From Paraburkholderia sp. IMGN_8 (GTDB taxonomy: Bacteria > Pseudomonadota > Gammaproteobacteria > Burkholderiales > Burkholderiaceae): DNA of 64,000 bases. The notes under the pieces are model-generated. The model did no database searches and had not been told where the DNA came from. It saw only the letters and a program-made list of their open reading frames with translations. This document shows, one piece after another, positions 19,107 through 27,344 of the stretch; the stretch's first letter is position 1, and every line of letters begins with the position of its first letter. The stretch lies in the NCBI RefSeq assembly GCF_038050405.1, contig NZ_CP150900.1:620001-684000 (forward strand), written 5' to 3'. Both the position numbers and the translations under genes were made by a program.

Positions 19107-20642
19107 TTACGCGTTCTGCTTTTGTCTAACGGGCTCGCGGGCGAACCACGCGTCGATCTCGTGGGTGACCGACTCGAGCGTGCCGGGCTCGACGTGCAAT
19201 CCGAGCTTCGAGCGGCGCCACAACACGTCCTGTGCGCTGCGCGCCCATTCGGTGTCGCGCAGATAAACGAGTTCTGCTTCGTAGAGACCGGGCGCGAATG
19301 CGTTGCCGAGTTCAGCGAGCGAGCGTGCCTTGCCGATCAGGTCCTTGACTCGCGTGCCATACGCGCGAGCGAGGCGATGTGCCAGTTCGGCGGGGAGCCA
19401 CGCATGCTGTTGCTTGAACTGGGCGAGAAAGCGCTCGAAGTTGGCTTGCGGAATATCGCCGCCGGGTAATGGCACACCGGCCGTCCACGAAGGCGTGTTG
19501 TTTTGCAGCGCTTGCGCTAGTTTGTCGACGGCTTCTTCGGCCAGCTTGCGGAATGTTGTGATTTTGCCGCCGAACACAGACAGAAGTGGTGCTTCGCTCG
19601 CGGGTGCGTCGAGTTCGAGCGAGTAATCGCGCGTGACCGCCGACGGGTTGTCCGCGCCTTCTTCTTCGAGCAGCGGACGCACGCCCGAGTAGGTCCAGCG
19701 TACGTCTTGCGGCGTGATCTTCTGCTTGAAGTAGCGGTTGATCGAATCGCACAGATACTGCGTTTCGTCCGGCGTGATCGCGACTTGCGACGGATCGCCG
19801 CGATATTCGATGTCGGTCGTGCCGATCAGCGTGTAGTCGTGTTCGTACGGAATCGCGAAGATGATCCGCTTGTCCGGGTTCTGGAAGATGTACGCATGAT
19901 CGTGTTCGAACAGGCGCCGCGTGACGATGTGGCTGCCTTTCACGAGGCGCACGCTGTGCGTTGCTTCCCGGCCGAGCGCGCCTTGCAGCAGTTCGCCGAC
20001 CCACGGACCCGCCGCGTTAGCAATCGAGGCGGCGCGCACGTCGAGGATCGTGCCGTCGGCGCGCTTGAGTTGTGCGCGCCATTCGCCGCCGGCGCGCACC
20101 GCGCTCACCAGCTTGGTGCGTGTGAGAATCTTCGCGCCGCGTTCCTGCGCGTCCAGCGCGTTCAGCACGACCAGGCGCGCGTCATTCACCCAGCCGTCCG
20201 AATACACGAAACCGCGTTTGATCGAATCGACCAGCGGCGCGCCCGCCGGATGGCGGCGCATATCGATGCCGCGCGAGCCGGGCAGCAGTTCGCGTTTGGC
20301 GAGATGGTCGTAAAGGAAGAGGCCGGCGCGGATCAGCCAGGCGGGGCGCAGATCGGGCATGTGCGGCATCACGAAACGCAGCGGCCACATGATGTGCGGA
20401 GCCGCGCGCAGCAGCGTTTCGCGCTCCTGCAAGGCTTTGCGCACCAGCCCGAACTCGCGGTACTCGAGGTAGCGCAGGCCGCCGTGAATCAGCTTCGTGC
20501 TGGCCGACGACGTATGCGCCGCCAGATCGTCCTGTTCGCAGAGCAATACCGACAGGCCACGGCCCGCCGCATCGCGTGCGATGCCTGCGCCGTTGATCCC
20601 GCCGCCCACGACGAGCAAATCGTACTTTGAGCCTTGCGTCAC
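19107..20642 (-). CDS. glpD: aerobic glycerol-3-phosphate dehydrogenase
   Basis: A 511-residue FAD enzyme of the inner membrane that oxidises glycerol 3-phosphate to dihydroxyacetone phosphate and feeds electrons to quinone. The FAD motif is LLVVGGGINGAGIARDAAGRG at the N terminus, followed by the DAO-family block SSASTKLIHGGLRYLE; the C-terminal DAO_C domain covers about 390–510. It is the promoter-proximal gene of the leftward glp run. Palindromic GlpR-like operators lie 40–75 nt upstream, indicating repression by the DeoR-type GlpR encoded at 22,627–23,406. Confidence 0.96.
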   Translation of the reverse strand: MTQGSKYDLLVVGGGINGAGIARDAAGRGLSVLLCEQDDLAAHTSSASTKLIHGGLRYLEYREFGLVRKALQERETLLRAAPHIMWPLRFVMPHMPDLRPAWLIRAGLFLYDHLAKRELLPGSRGIDMRRHPAGAPLVDSIKRGFVYSDGWVNDARLVVLNALDAQERGAKILTRTKLVSAVRAGGEWRAQLKRADGTILDVRAASIANAAGPWVGELLQGALGREATHSVRLVKGSHIVTRRLFEHDHAYIFQNPDKRIIFAIPYEHDYTLIGTTDIEYRGDPSQVAITPDETQYLCDSINRYFKQKITPQDVRWTYSGVRPLLEEEGADNPSAVTRDYSLELDAPASEAPLLSVFGGKITTFRKLAEEAVDKLAQALQNNTPSWTAGVPLPGGDIPQANFERFLAQFKQQHAWLPAELAHRLARAYGTRVKDLIGKARSLAELGNAFAPGLYEAELVYLRDTEWARSAQDVLWRRSKLGLHVEPGTLESVTHEIDAWFAREPVRQKQNA

Positions 20643-20684
20643 CTGCTGTGTCCCCTACGCCGTATTCGGAAGCTATCTGAAAAA

Positions 20685-20715
20685 ACTATCGAACCGATAG
20701 TGTTCGTTTTCGAAC
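20685..20715 (-). promoter_or_regulatory. GlpR-like operator region of glpD
   Basis: Two palindromes are adjacent. ACTATCG (20685–20691) and CGATAGT (20695–20701) flank AAC, a perfect 7-bp inverted repeat. GTTCG (20702–20706) and CGAAC (20711–20715) flank TTTT, matching the known E. coli GlpR half-site TTCG/CGAA pattern. More TTCG/GAAC half-sites continue to 20748. Confidence 0.7.
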
Positions 20716-20843
20716 TTTAATGAACATATTCGAAAAAGTAAAGTTCGGTTTGTCTAAGAATTCCTCTAACAGTTAGCCAGGGCGGTGGCGCAACGCGCGG
20801 CCACGGACGATACTCTCGGCAGCAGCCATATCGAGGTGAATTC

Positions 20844-21218
20844 ATGCGTGGACTTTGGATGATCGGCGCGGCGGCGCTTGTCGCGGGATGCGTCAGCACG
20901 CCGAGCTTGAAGGGGACGAGGGGCGCGCCGTCGTTTGCGTCGTTGCAACAGATGTGCAGCGCGCAGACGGTCGACTACGGCAACGACGCGCAAGGCGTCT
21001 ACGTGACGCTGTTCGATGCGTATGTGGCGAATCGGCGCGGCAGGCTGTCGAAGGATGACTACTGTGCGTTCCAGACGTCGATCGCGCAGCACTACACGAG
21101 CCTGGGCGTGAGCAGCGACCCGCAGGCACGGAATCAGTGGGTCACGTTCTTTACCGACCAGCGTGTCAAGGCGTTGAGCTGGCGCGCTGCGGTGGATCCG
21201 ACCTTGCGCAGCGGCTGA
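20844..21218 (+). CDS. small putative lipoprotein
   Basis: 124 residues with an N-terminal lipoprotein signal: MRGLWMIGAAALVAGC, the cysteine at residue 16 following a lipobox-like L-V-A-G. The mature part (YGNDAQGVYVTLFDAYVANRRGRLSKDDYCAFQTSIAQHY…) is short, helical and has a second cysteine. I do not recognise a family. A GAGGTG stretch lies 6 nt upstream of the ATG. It is transcribed rightward, divergent from glpD and convergent with the tetR gene. Confidence 0.7.
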   Translation: MRGLWMIGAAALVAGCVSTPSLKGTRGAPSFASLQQMCSAQTVDYGNDAQGVYVTLFDAYVANRRGRLSKDDYCAFQTSIAQHYTSLGVSSDPQARNQWVTFFTDQRVKALSWRAAVDPTLRSG

Positions 21219-21272
21219 GTTTTTTGCTTGGTTTTCCGCGCAGTTCCCTGTGTAGTTGCCTGATTAGCTCGC

Positions 21273-21908
21273 TCAGGCCTTGGCGCGCTGCGGCTGCGCG
21301 CCGCGCCACAACATCTGGCGAATCTGCGCGAGCACGGCCTCGCGCGTCGGCGCCTTGCTCGCGGCGGGCTGCTGCGCTTGCGGCAGCGGCAGATGATTGG
21401 CGAGCGCCAGCATCGTGAAGCCGTGCAGGCTCGCCCAATACGCGTAGCCGATCAACTGTGGATCGCCTTCCAGAATGCCCGCGGCGACGAGCCGCTCGAA
21501 ATGCGCGCCGAGCATGTGCCACGCTCGCTGCGACGCGGCTGCGAGTTCCGGGTAGCCGCTTTCCTGCTGCGTCAGATCGAACATCAAACGATACGCGTGC
21601 GGTTCGTCGAGCGCGAACGCGACGTACGCGTCGCCGACGGCCGAGTGGTTGGTCTCCTCTGGGGCCAGCTTGGCTGCTGCCTCCAGACGCGCCGCGAAGC
21701 GGTTGAACGCCGCGGCACGGACCATCGCGAGAATCTCGTCCTTGTCGCGGAAGTAGCGGTAGGGTGTCATCGCGCTGCAACCCAGTTCTTTCGCCAGTTC
21801 GCGCATCGTCACGCCCTGTGCGCCGCGCGTGGCGAAGGCGTTCTCGGCCACGCGCCGCATGGTTTCGCGGAATTGCTGGATGTCGTCGGAGGAGAGCGTT
21901 TTTGGCAT
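21273..21908 (-). CDS. TetR-family transcriptional regulator
   Basis: A 211-residue regulator with the TetR HTH at about 10–58 (ENAFATRGAQGVTMRELAKELGCSAMTPYRYFRDKDEIL) and a C-terminal ligand domain of the TetR_C_33/WHG type (ALDEPHAYRLMFDL). The tail is Ala/Pro/Gln-rich. A perfect ATTTAC–GTAAAT palindrome lies 29 nt upstream and is the likely autoregulatory site. No co-directional neighbour suggests the target. Confidence 0.88.
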   Translation of the reverse strand: MPKTLSSDDIQQFRETMRRVAENAFATRGAQGVTMRELAKELGCSAMTPYRYFRDKDEILAMVRAAAFNRFAARLEAAAKLAPEETNHSAVGDAYVAFALDEPHAYRLMFDLTQQESGYPELAAASQRAWHMLGAHFERLVAAGILEGDPQLIGYAYWASLHGFTMLALANHLPLPQAQQPAASKAPTREAVLAQIRQMLWRGAQPQRAKA

Positions 21909-21936
21909 GCGCGAAGGCAGAGGGTCCGTCGCGTCA

Positions 21937-21951
21937 ATTTACTGTGTAAAT
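21937..21951. promoter_or_regulatory. palindromic operator upstream of tetR-type gene
   Basis: ATTTAC-TGT-GTAAAT, perfect 6-bp half-sites around a 3-nt centre, 28 nt before the start codon at 21908. Confidence 0.6.
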
Positions 21952-22118
21952 GAATTGTGCACAACAAAACGTCCGCGTGAGCGGACCGACAGCTTTGCAG
22001 AAACAGAATGCGAGGCAGCTTTCAGGGGCGCGCGCCTTTACAACCAGCAACAGCCAGCGCGCAGCCCACCTTCAGCTGCCGAACGTCGACCGCACAGGCC
22101 GACGTACCTGAAAAAACA

Positions 22119-22334
22119 CTACGAGAAACGTTTAATGGCTCGAATTGCGCTGTCGCCGGATTCGGTCACGCGCCATTGTTCGTTGCCCGACGCGAGCCGT
22201 TCGAGTTGTACGAGCTGGCGTTCCAGCAGGGCGTCGAGTTCTTCTCGCTCCATGTCGACTTGATTGGGAGCGTCCTTGACGAGCAACAACGTGGCGAATT
22301 CATGCGGACTCAGCATCGTTTCTCTCCATGTCAA
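22119..22334 (-). CDS. small conserved protein of unknown function
   Basis: 71 residues, or 65 from the second methionine (MLSPHEFATLLLVKDAPNQVDMEREELDALLERQLVQLERL). It is acidic and helical with a C-terminal WRVTESGDSAIRAI stretch that resembles a winged-helix beta-wing, so it may be a small DNA-binding protein. An AGAGAAA purine run precedes the second ATG. I recall similar short proteins in other Burkholderia, but the function is not known. It stands alone between the tetR and glpR genes. Confidence 0.6.
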   Translation of the reverse strand: MTWRETMLSPHEFATLLLVKDAPNQVDMEREELDALLERQLVQLERLASGNEQWRVTESGDSAIRAIKRFS

Positions 22335-22626
22335 GCTAGCGCGGACGGCCTTGCCGGCGACTGGCCATATGCCAGTGGAGTCCGCTAGAGGATCAGGCGG
22401 GAAATACGGCTAATACACACAGGTTCATGCAACCGGCACTACGCGCAACGCGGAACGGACGCCGGGGAACTGGAGTGTAGTCAACCGCACGTTAAACACC
22501 AAATGGGTCCCAGTAAATTTTTCCTTTGACAATTGCGCCATGCAGAGGCGGTTTGGGGCCGCGCTCAAATCCTTGATTTCACTCGAAGTTTTGCGTGCGC
22601 TGCAACATGGCGGAAGATGCCTGGGG
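22335..22626. other. intergenic region between small protein and glpR
   Basis: No gene, repeat or clear terminator recognised in about 290 nt. Confidence 0.4.
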
Positions 22627-23406
22627 TTACGCTGCGATGTACACCTGACAGCCGGCGGCGGCCAGCGTTTCGGCCATCTCGGCGGGCGGTGCGGCGTCGG
22701 TGAAAAGCGCGTCGATCTGGTCCAGATGACCCTGGCGAACCAGAGCCGGGCGGCCGAACTTCGAATTGTCGGCGGCGAGGAAGACCGTGCGTGCGTGCTG
22801 GATGATCGCCTCGGCGACGCGCACTTCGCGGGTGTCGAAATCGCGCAGCGTCCCATCCGTCTCGATGCTCGACGTGCCGATGATCGCGAAGTCCACCTTG
22901 AACTGGCGGATGAAGTCGATCGCCAGTTCGCCGACGATCCCTTTGTCCCAAGGCCGCACGATGCCGCCCGTCACCAGCACTTCGCAATCCGGATAGCCGC
23001 TCATCATGCTGGCGACGTTCAGATTGTTGGTAATCACGCGCAAACCGCGATGCCGGTTGAGCGCACGCGCGACTTCTTCGGTGGTGGTGCCGAGGTTGAT
23101 GAAGAGGGAAGCCTGGTCGGGAATGTGAGTGGCCACTAGCGCTGCGATGCGCCGTTTCTCTTCATGGAACATCCGCTGACGCGCGGTGTACGAGACGTTC
23201 TCGGAGCTCGTCGGCAGACTCGCGCCGCCGTGATAGCGGCGCAGCAGGTTCATGTCGGCGAGCCAGTTGACGTCGCGCCGGATCGTCTGCGGCGTCACGT
23301 CGAAGTGGGCCGCGAGGTCGTCCACGGTCACGAAGCCGTCGCGTTGCACCCACTCCAGCAGTTCCTGTTGCCGGGCGTTGAGAGTCAGGCGGGGGTCTCG
23401 GGTCAT
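22627..23406 (-). CDS. glpR: DeoR-family repressor, GlpR
   Basis: A 259-residue DeoR regulator. The N-terminal HTH reads ARQQELLEWVQRDGFVTVDDLA followed by VTPQTIRRDVNWLADMNLLRRYHGGA, the classic DeoR pattern. The sugar-phosphate domain carries INLGTTTEEVARAL and the C-terminal FLAADNSKFGR. Sequence type and proximity to glpD–glpK support GlpR, which releases DNA on binding glycerol 3-phosphate. The ATG at 23406 (MTRDPRLTLNARQQ) is chosen; the frame remains open to 23544 but that part is not DeoR-like. Confidence 0.9.
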   Translation of the reverse strand: MTRDPRLTLNARQQELLEWVQRDGFVTVDDLAAHFDVTPQTIRRDVNWLADMNLLRRYHGGASLPTSSENVSYTARQRMFHEEKRRIAALVATHIPDQASLFINLGTTTEEVARALNRHRGLRVITNNLNVASMMSGYPDCEVLVTGGIVRPWDKGIVGELAIDFIRQFKVDFAIIGTSSIETDGTLRDFDTREVRVAEAIIQHARTVFLAADNSKFGRPALVRQGHLDQIDALFTDAAPPAEMAETLAAAGCQVYIAA

Positions 23407-23715
23407 GTGTCTCGGGTCGTGGGTTTTTGTCGGTGCCGCCCAGCCACCGGCGCGGTGCGTCGTGCCGGGGAGCAGGCGATGCGTGAATAGGAGTGAGCGT
23501 ATTGTAAGACCTTCGCACGCCTTGTCTGCCAACTCGTGCGACACGCGTCAGATAGGCGCCGACCCATTCAGGCCATTTATGCATTTATTCATTTGATAAA
23601 TGAATTTGTTTTTTGTGCCGGATCGCGCTGCAATCCGGGGTTCTCCATTTCACCGTCTTACCACGGTTTCCGGCGTCCCCTACGGCGGCGGGCCGTGCTT
23701 TCGAGAGTGTTCGAC
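23407..23715. other. divergent intergenic region glpR / ggt
   Basis: About 309 nt. It contains ATTCATTTGATAAATGAAT around 23586–23604, an AT-rich inverted repeat (ATTCATTT/AAATGAAT) that could be an operator or part of the ggt promoter. No gene seen. Confidence 0.45.
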
Positions 23716-25353
23716 ATGACTGGTTTCGACTGGCAAAACCCTTATCCGACGCCGCGTCTGCCTGTATTCGCGCGCAACATCGTTTCGACGTCGCATCCGC
23801 TCGCCGCGCAAGCCGGGCTGCGGATGCTGTGGAAGGGCGGCAATGCCGTCGATGCGGCGATCGCGGCGGCTGCGGCCATCACGGTGGTCGAGCCGGTGTC
23901 GTGCGGGCTGGGCGGCGATGCATTCGCGCTGGTGTGGGACGGCAAGAAGCTGCACGGCCTGAATGCGTCGGGTGTGTCGCCGGCAGCGTGGAATGTGGAT
24001 TACTTCAAGCGCAAGTACGGCGAGGAAAACGGCCTTGCGAAGCAGCCCAAACGCGGCTGGGACGCGGTGACGGTGCCGGGCGTGATCGCCGGCTGGGAAG
24101 CGCTGCATCAGAAATTCGGTTCGCTGCCGTTTGCCGATCTGATGGAGCCGGCCATTGAAATCGCCGAGCGCGGTCATGCGCTCGCGAGCATCGTTGCGCA
24201 CAAATGGGCGGCGGCGGTGCCCGAGTTGAAAGACCAGCCGGGTTTCGCGCAAACCTTCATGCCGCGCGGGCGCGCGCCGGAAGTCAGCGAACTGGTGCGC
24301 TTTCCCGGCCACGCGAAGACGCTGCGCAAGCTGGCCGAGCAAGGCCCGCGGGCTTACTACGAAGGCGAGATCGCCGAGCAGATCGCAGCCTTTGCGCGTG
24401 ATGGCGGTGGCGCGCTGAGCGTCGACGATCTGCGCAATTACCGCGCGGATTGGGTCGAGCCGATCGGCAAGGATTATCGCGGCTACACCGTGCACGAAAT
24501 TCCGCCGAACGGCCAGGGTATCGCGGCGCTGATCGCGCTCGGCATCCTCGAAAAATTCGACGTGAGCCCGCTGACTGTCGACAACGTTGAATCGCAGCAT
24601 TTGCAGATCGAAGCGATGAAGCTGGCGTTCGCCGACGTGTATCGCTACGTCGCCGATCCGCGCTCGATGGAGGTTACACCCGAGCAGATGCTCGACGACG
24701 CGTACCTCACGTCGCGCGCCAGGCTGATCGATCCCAGGCGCGCGACCCACTTCAACTTCGGCATGCCGAAGGCCGGCGGCACGATCTACATGTCGGTGGC
24801 CGACGAACGCGGCATGATGGTGAGCTTCATCCAGTCGAACTACATGGGCTTCGGCTCGGGCATCGTGGTGCCCGACAGCGGCATCGCGCTGCAGAACCGC
24901 GGCTGCGGTTTCTCGATGGACCCGAAGTCGCCGAATGTGGTGGAAGGCGGCAAGCGGCCGTTTCACACGATCATCCCGTCGTTCCTCACGCAGCAGGTGG
25001 ACGGCAAGCAGGAAGCGGTGATGAGCTTCGGCGTGATGGGCGGCGACATGCAGCCGCAAGGTCATTTGCAATCGATCGTGCGGATGCTCGACTACGGTCA
25101 GCAGCCGCAGGCGGCGTGCGATGCGCCGCGCTGGAAGGTCAACCGCGACTTCACGATCGATATCGAATCGACGCTCGATCCGAAGACCGCGGTGGCGTTG
25201 CAGAAGCTGGGCCACACGATCAAGTCGATCGACGATCCGTACATGGACTTCGGCTCCGGCCAGTACATCTGGAAGCTCGACCGCAACGATCCGGAGCGTG
25301 GATACGTGGCGGCGAGCGATAGCCGTCGCGACGGGCTGGCAGCCGGGTTCTAG
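23716..25353 (+). CDS. gamma-glutamyltransferase family protein
   Basis: About 545 residues of the Ntn-hydrolase GGT family, which cleaves or transfers the gamma-glutamyl group of glutathione and related compounds. The large-subunit N terminus has the STSHPLAAQAGLRMLWKGGNAVDAAIA block. The autoprocessing nucleophile is Thr356 in GGT-IYMSVADERG, followed by GSGIVVPDSGIALQNRG. From the preferred ATG there is no signal peptide, so it may be cytoplasmic like YwrD-type enzymes. The frame is open to 23536. A strong terminator follows at 25546. Confidence 0.9.
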   Translation: MTGFDWQNPYPTPRLPVFARNIVSTSHPLAAQAGLRMLWKGGNAVDAAIAAAAAITVVEPVSCGLGGDAFALVWDGKKLHGLNASGVSPAAWNVDYFKRKYGEENGLAKQPKRGWDAVTVPGVIAGWEALHQKFGSLPFADLMEPAIEIAERGHALASIVAHKWAAAVPELKDQPGFAQTFMPRGRAPEVSELVRFPGHAKTLRKLAEQGPRAYYEGEIAEQIAAFARDGGGALSVDDLRNYRADWVEPIGKDYRGYTVHEIPPNGQGIAALIALGILEKFDVSPLTVDNVESQHLQIEAMKLAFADVYRYVADPRSMEVTPEQMLDDAYLTSRARLIDPRRATHFNFGMPKAGGTIYMSVADERGMMVSFIQSNYMGFGSGIVVPDSGIALQNRGCGFSMDPKSPNVVEGGKRPFHTIIPSFLTQQVDGKQEAVMSFGVMGGDMQPQGHLQSIVRMLDYGQQPQAACDAPRWKVNRDFTIDIESTLDPKTAVALQKLGHTIKSIDDPYMDFGSGQYIWKLDRNDPERGYVAASDSRRDGLAAGF

Positions 25354-25815
25354 GCGATTCAAACGAAGCGCGGCGCCGCGTTCCAGAGCAATGGTGCGGC
25401 GTATCGTGTTTTGGTCGTCGAGACGTTTATACATTTGACCGGTGACAAGCTTGCACCAAGTTACTACGTGCTGATTGCCGCAGTGCTGTCGGGCACGTCG
25501 GTCGTCATCGTCGCGCCTGACTTCGAAGCAATGTATCCACACACGAGCCAGCTCCTTGAGCTGGCTTTTTTGTGCCGTCCGCGCGCCTTTTTATTTCTGA
25601 CTGAATATTTCGACTACCTTGATATTGGAACTGCGGCGGTTCGGCATGGTCTGTGCTGGGTTATCTGCAGAGTTGTGAAACACCGGCTAAGATGCAAGAT
25701 ACAAGGGGTTAACTCTAATTCAAGGCGCTGTATCTGACACGGCAAACCGTCCTGACGAGAGCGGGCGGTTTCGAGCACGCTCCGCGAGTCGATACAGCTT
25801 TGGGAGCAAGACACG
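25354..25815. other. intergenic region with ggt terminator
   Basis: About 460 nt. Besides the terminator at 25546–25571 I see no gene or conserved RNA. The last ~100 nt probably carry the promoter of the ferritin-like gene. Confidence 0.5.
25546..25571 (+). terminator. rho-independent terminator
   Basis: AGCCAGCTC (25546–25554) pairs with GAGCTGGCT (25558–25566) around CTT, followed by a T-run to 25571. Confidence 0.88.
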
Positions 25816-26643
25816 ATGCACACTGAGCTGAACCATGTGATGCCCTGGCGGATCGAGGATATCGACCTTACCCGCATAGATCGCCAGAGGGCCGTCGCTA
25901 ACGAAGATCTGCTGCTGCTGCTGTGCGCCGCTTCGTTTATCGAAAGCGGCTCGGATCTCTACACCAGCAATCTGAACACCTTCTTCGACGGCGATCCGGA
26001 AGTCTCGGCCTGGCTCAACAGCGAATGGGAGCCGGAAGAATTGCAGCACGGCCGGGCGCTCAAGACGTACGTCGCTTACGTCTGGCCCGAGTTCGACTGG
26101 GACACGGCGTTCCGCAATTTCTTCGAAGAGTATTCGCTGACCTGTTCGGTGGAAGACTTCGAAAAGAGCCGCGCGCTCGAGATGGTGGCGCGCTGCGTCG
26201 TGGAAACAGGCACGGCTACGCTGTATCGCGCGATCGGAGAATGTTCGGACGAACCGGTGCTCAAGCAGATCATCGACAACATCCGTACCGACGAAGTCCG
26301 CCACTACAAGCACTTTTTCAAGTACTTCAAAAAGTACAACAAGATTGAAGGCAACGGCCGTCTCGCCGTGCTCGGCGCTTTGATGCGCCGCGTGATGGAG
26401 ATCAAGAACGAAGACTCGGAGATCGCGTTGCGGCATGTATTCGCAATTCGTTATCCTGAGCGCGTGCACGATTCGGCTTATAACCGTGAGCGCGCGGCAC
26501 GGATCAACGCGCTGGTGCGCCGCAATCTGTCGGCGGACATGTGCGTGAAGATGCTGCTCAAGCCGCTCGATCTGCCGGCCAAGATTCAGCCAGGCGTGCA
26601 TTACCCGCTAGCGAAAATCACGCAACATGTGTTTTTCCGCTGA
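25816..26643 (+). CDS. ferritin-like di-iron-fold protein of unknown function
   Basis: 275 residues, soluble and almost entirely helical. Candidate di-iron ligands are visible: E43 in FIESGSDLY, E75-x2-H78 in EPEELQHGR, the glutamate in CVVETGTATLY, and an E-V-R-H pair in NIRTDEVRHYKHF. This two-times ExxH arrangement is that of ferritin-like carboxylate proteins. The C-terminal third is basic and not typical of ferritins. It may be an oxygenase or iron/peroxide enzyme; substrate not predictable. Monocistronic with a strong terminator. Confidence 0.75.
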   Translation: MHTELNHVMPWRIEDIDLTRIDRQRAVANEDLLLLLCAASFIESGSDLYTSNLNTFFDGDPEVSAWLNSEWEPEELQHGRALKTYVAYVWPEFDWDTAFRNFFEEYSLTCSVEDFEKSRALEMVARCVVETGTATLYRAIGECSDEPVLKQIIDNIRTDEVRHYKHFFKYFKKYNKIEGNGRLAVLGALMRRVMEIKNEDSEIALRHVFAIRYPERVHDSAYNRERAARINALVRRNLSADMCVKMLLKPLDLPAKIQPGVHYPLAKITQHVFFR

Positions 26644-26670
26644 ACCTCTTATCTCTGACGTAACGGTATG

Positions 26671-26707
26671 AAAACGAATGGCCCGCCTGTGCGGGCCATT
26701 CGTTTTT
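26671..26707 (+). terminator. strong bidirectional-looking terminator
   Basis: AAAACGAATGGCCCGC (26671–26686) pairs with GCGGGCCATTCGTTTT (26691–26706) around CTGT: a 16-bp perfect stem ending in T5. Confidence 0.92.
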
Positions 26708-26779
26708 CGAGGCATGATGTGCTTTTCGACCCGCGCGACGTTTGCGACATGCGCGACCTTCACTGACCGGATCAAGAAT

Positions 26780-27310
26780 ATGAGCGATTCACCTGCACCC
26801 GAACGTCCGCTCGAACAGACCGTGTTCGACGAATGGCCCGACGCTGTCCGCACGCTGTTCGACGGCTCGTCGCTCGCGAGCAAGACGGGCTTTACCGCGT
26901 CGCTGCTGACGGTAGATACGAACGATCATGTGCGCACGTCGCTGCTCGGCGTCGGCGAGTTGTATGCGCCCGATTCGCGCACGCTGTGCATCGCTTTATG
27001 GCCGCAAGCGCGGGCCGCGCGCGCGATTGCGCAAAGCGGCCGGGCAGCGCTAACGTTTGTCTGCGATGAGGCGTTTTATCAGGTGCAGTTGCTTGTGACG
27101 CTGCTAACGGCCGTCGAAGGCGATGACAGCGGCCTGGCGTATCTGATCGGCTCGATCGATACCGGTGAGGCGCAAAGCGTTCGTTATGCGCGCCTGACGG
27201 GCGGCATCACGTTCGAACTGCAAGGGGAAGGGAAGGCGGTGCTCGATCGATGGGAACGGCAGATCGAGCACCTGAAGCAAGCAGCCGCTGCGGCTAACCG
27301 TAGGGACTAA
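26780..27310 (+). CDS. pyridoxamine-5'-phosphate-oxidase-fold protein
   Basis: 176 residues from the ATG at 26780 (MSDSPAPERPLEQTVFDEWP…). The split-barrel flavin fold is suggested by GFTASLLTVDTNDHVRTSLLGVGELYAPDSRTLCIALW, the strand pattern of PNPOx-like proteins. Known relatives bind FMN or F420 or heme, but specific cofactor residues cannot be judged here. The frame is open to 26678 but that part overlaps the preceding terminator. It converges on rhlE. Confidence 0.65.
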   Translation: MSDSPAPERPLEQTVFDEWPDAVRTLFDGSSLASKTGFTASLLTVDTNDHVRTSLLGVGELYAPDSRTLCIALWPQARAARAIAQSGRAALTFVCDEAFYQVQLLVTLLTAVEGDDSGLAYLIGSIDTGEAQSVRYARLTGGITFELQGEGKAVLDRWERQIEHLKQAAAAANRRD

Positions 27311-27344
27311 CGCCCCGCAGTCAGTCTGTCAGCGGCTTTGAATC

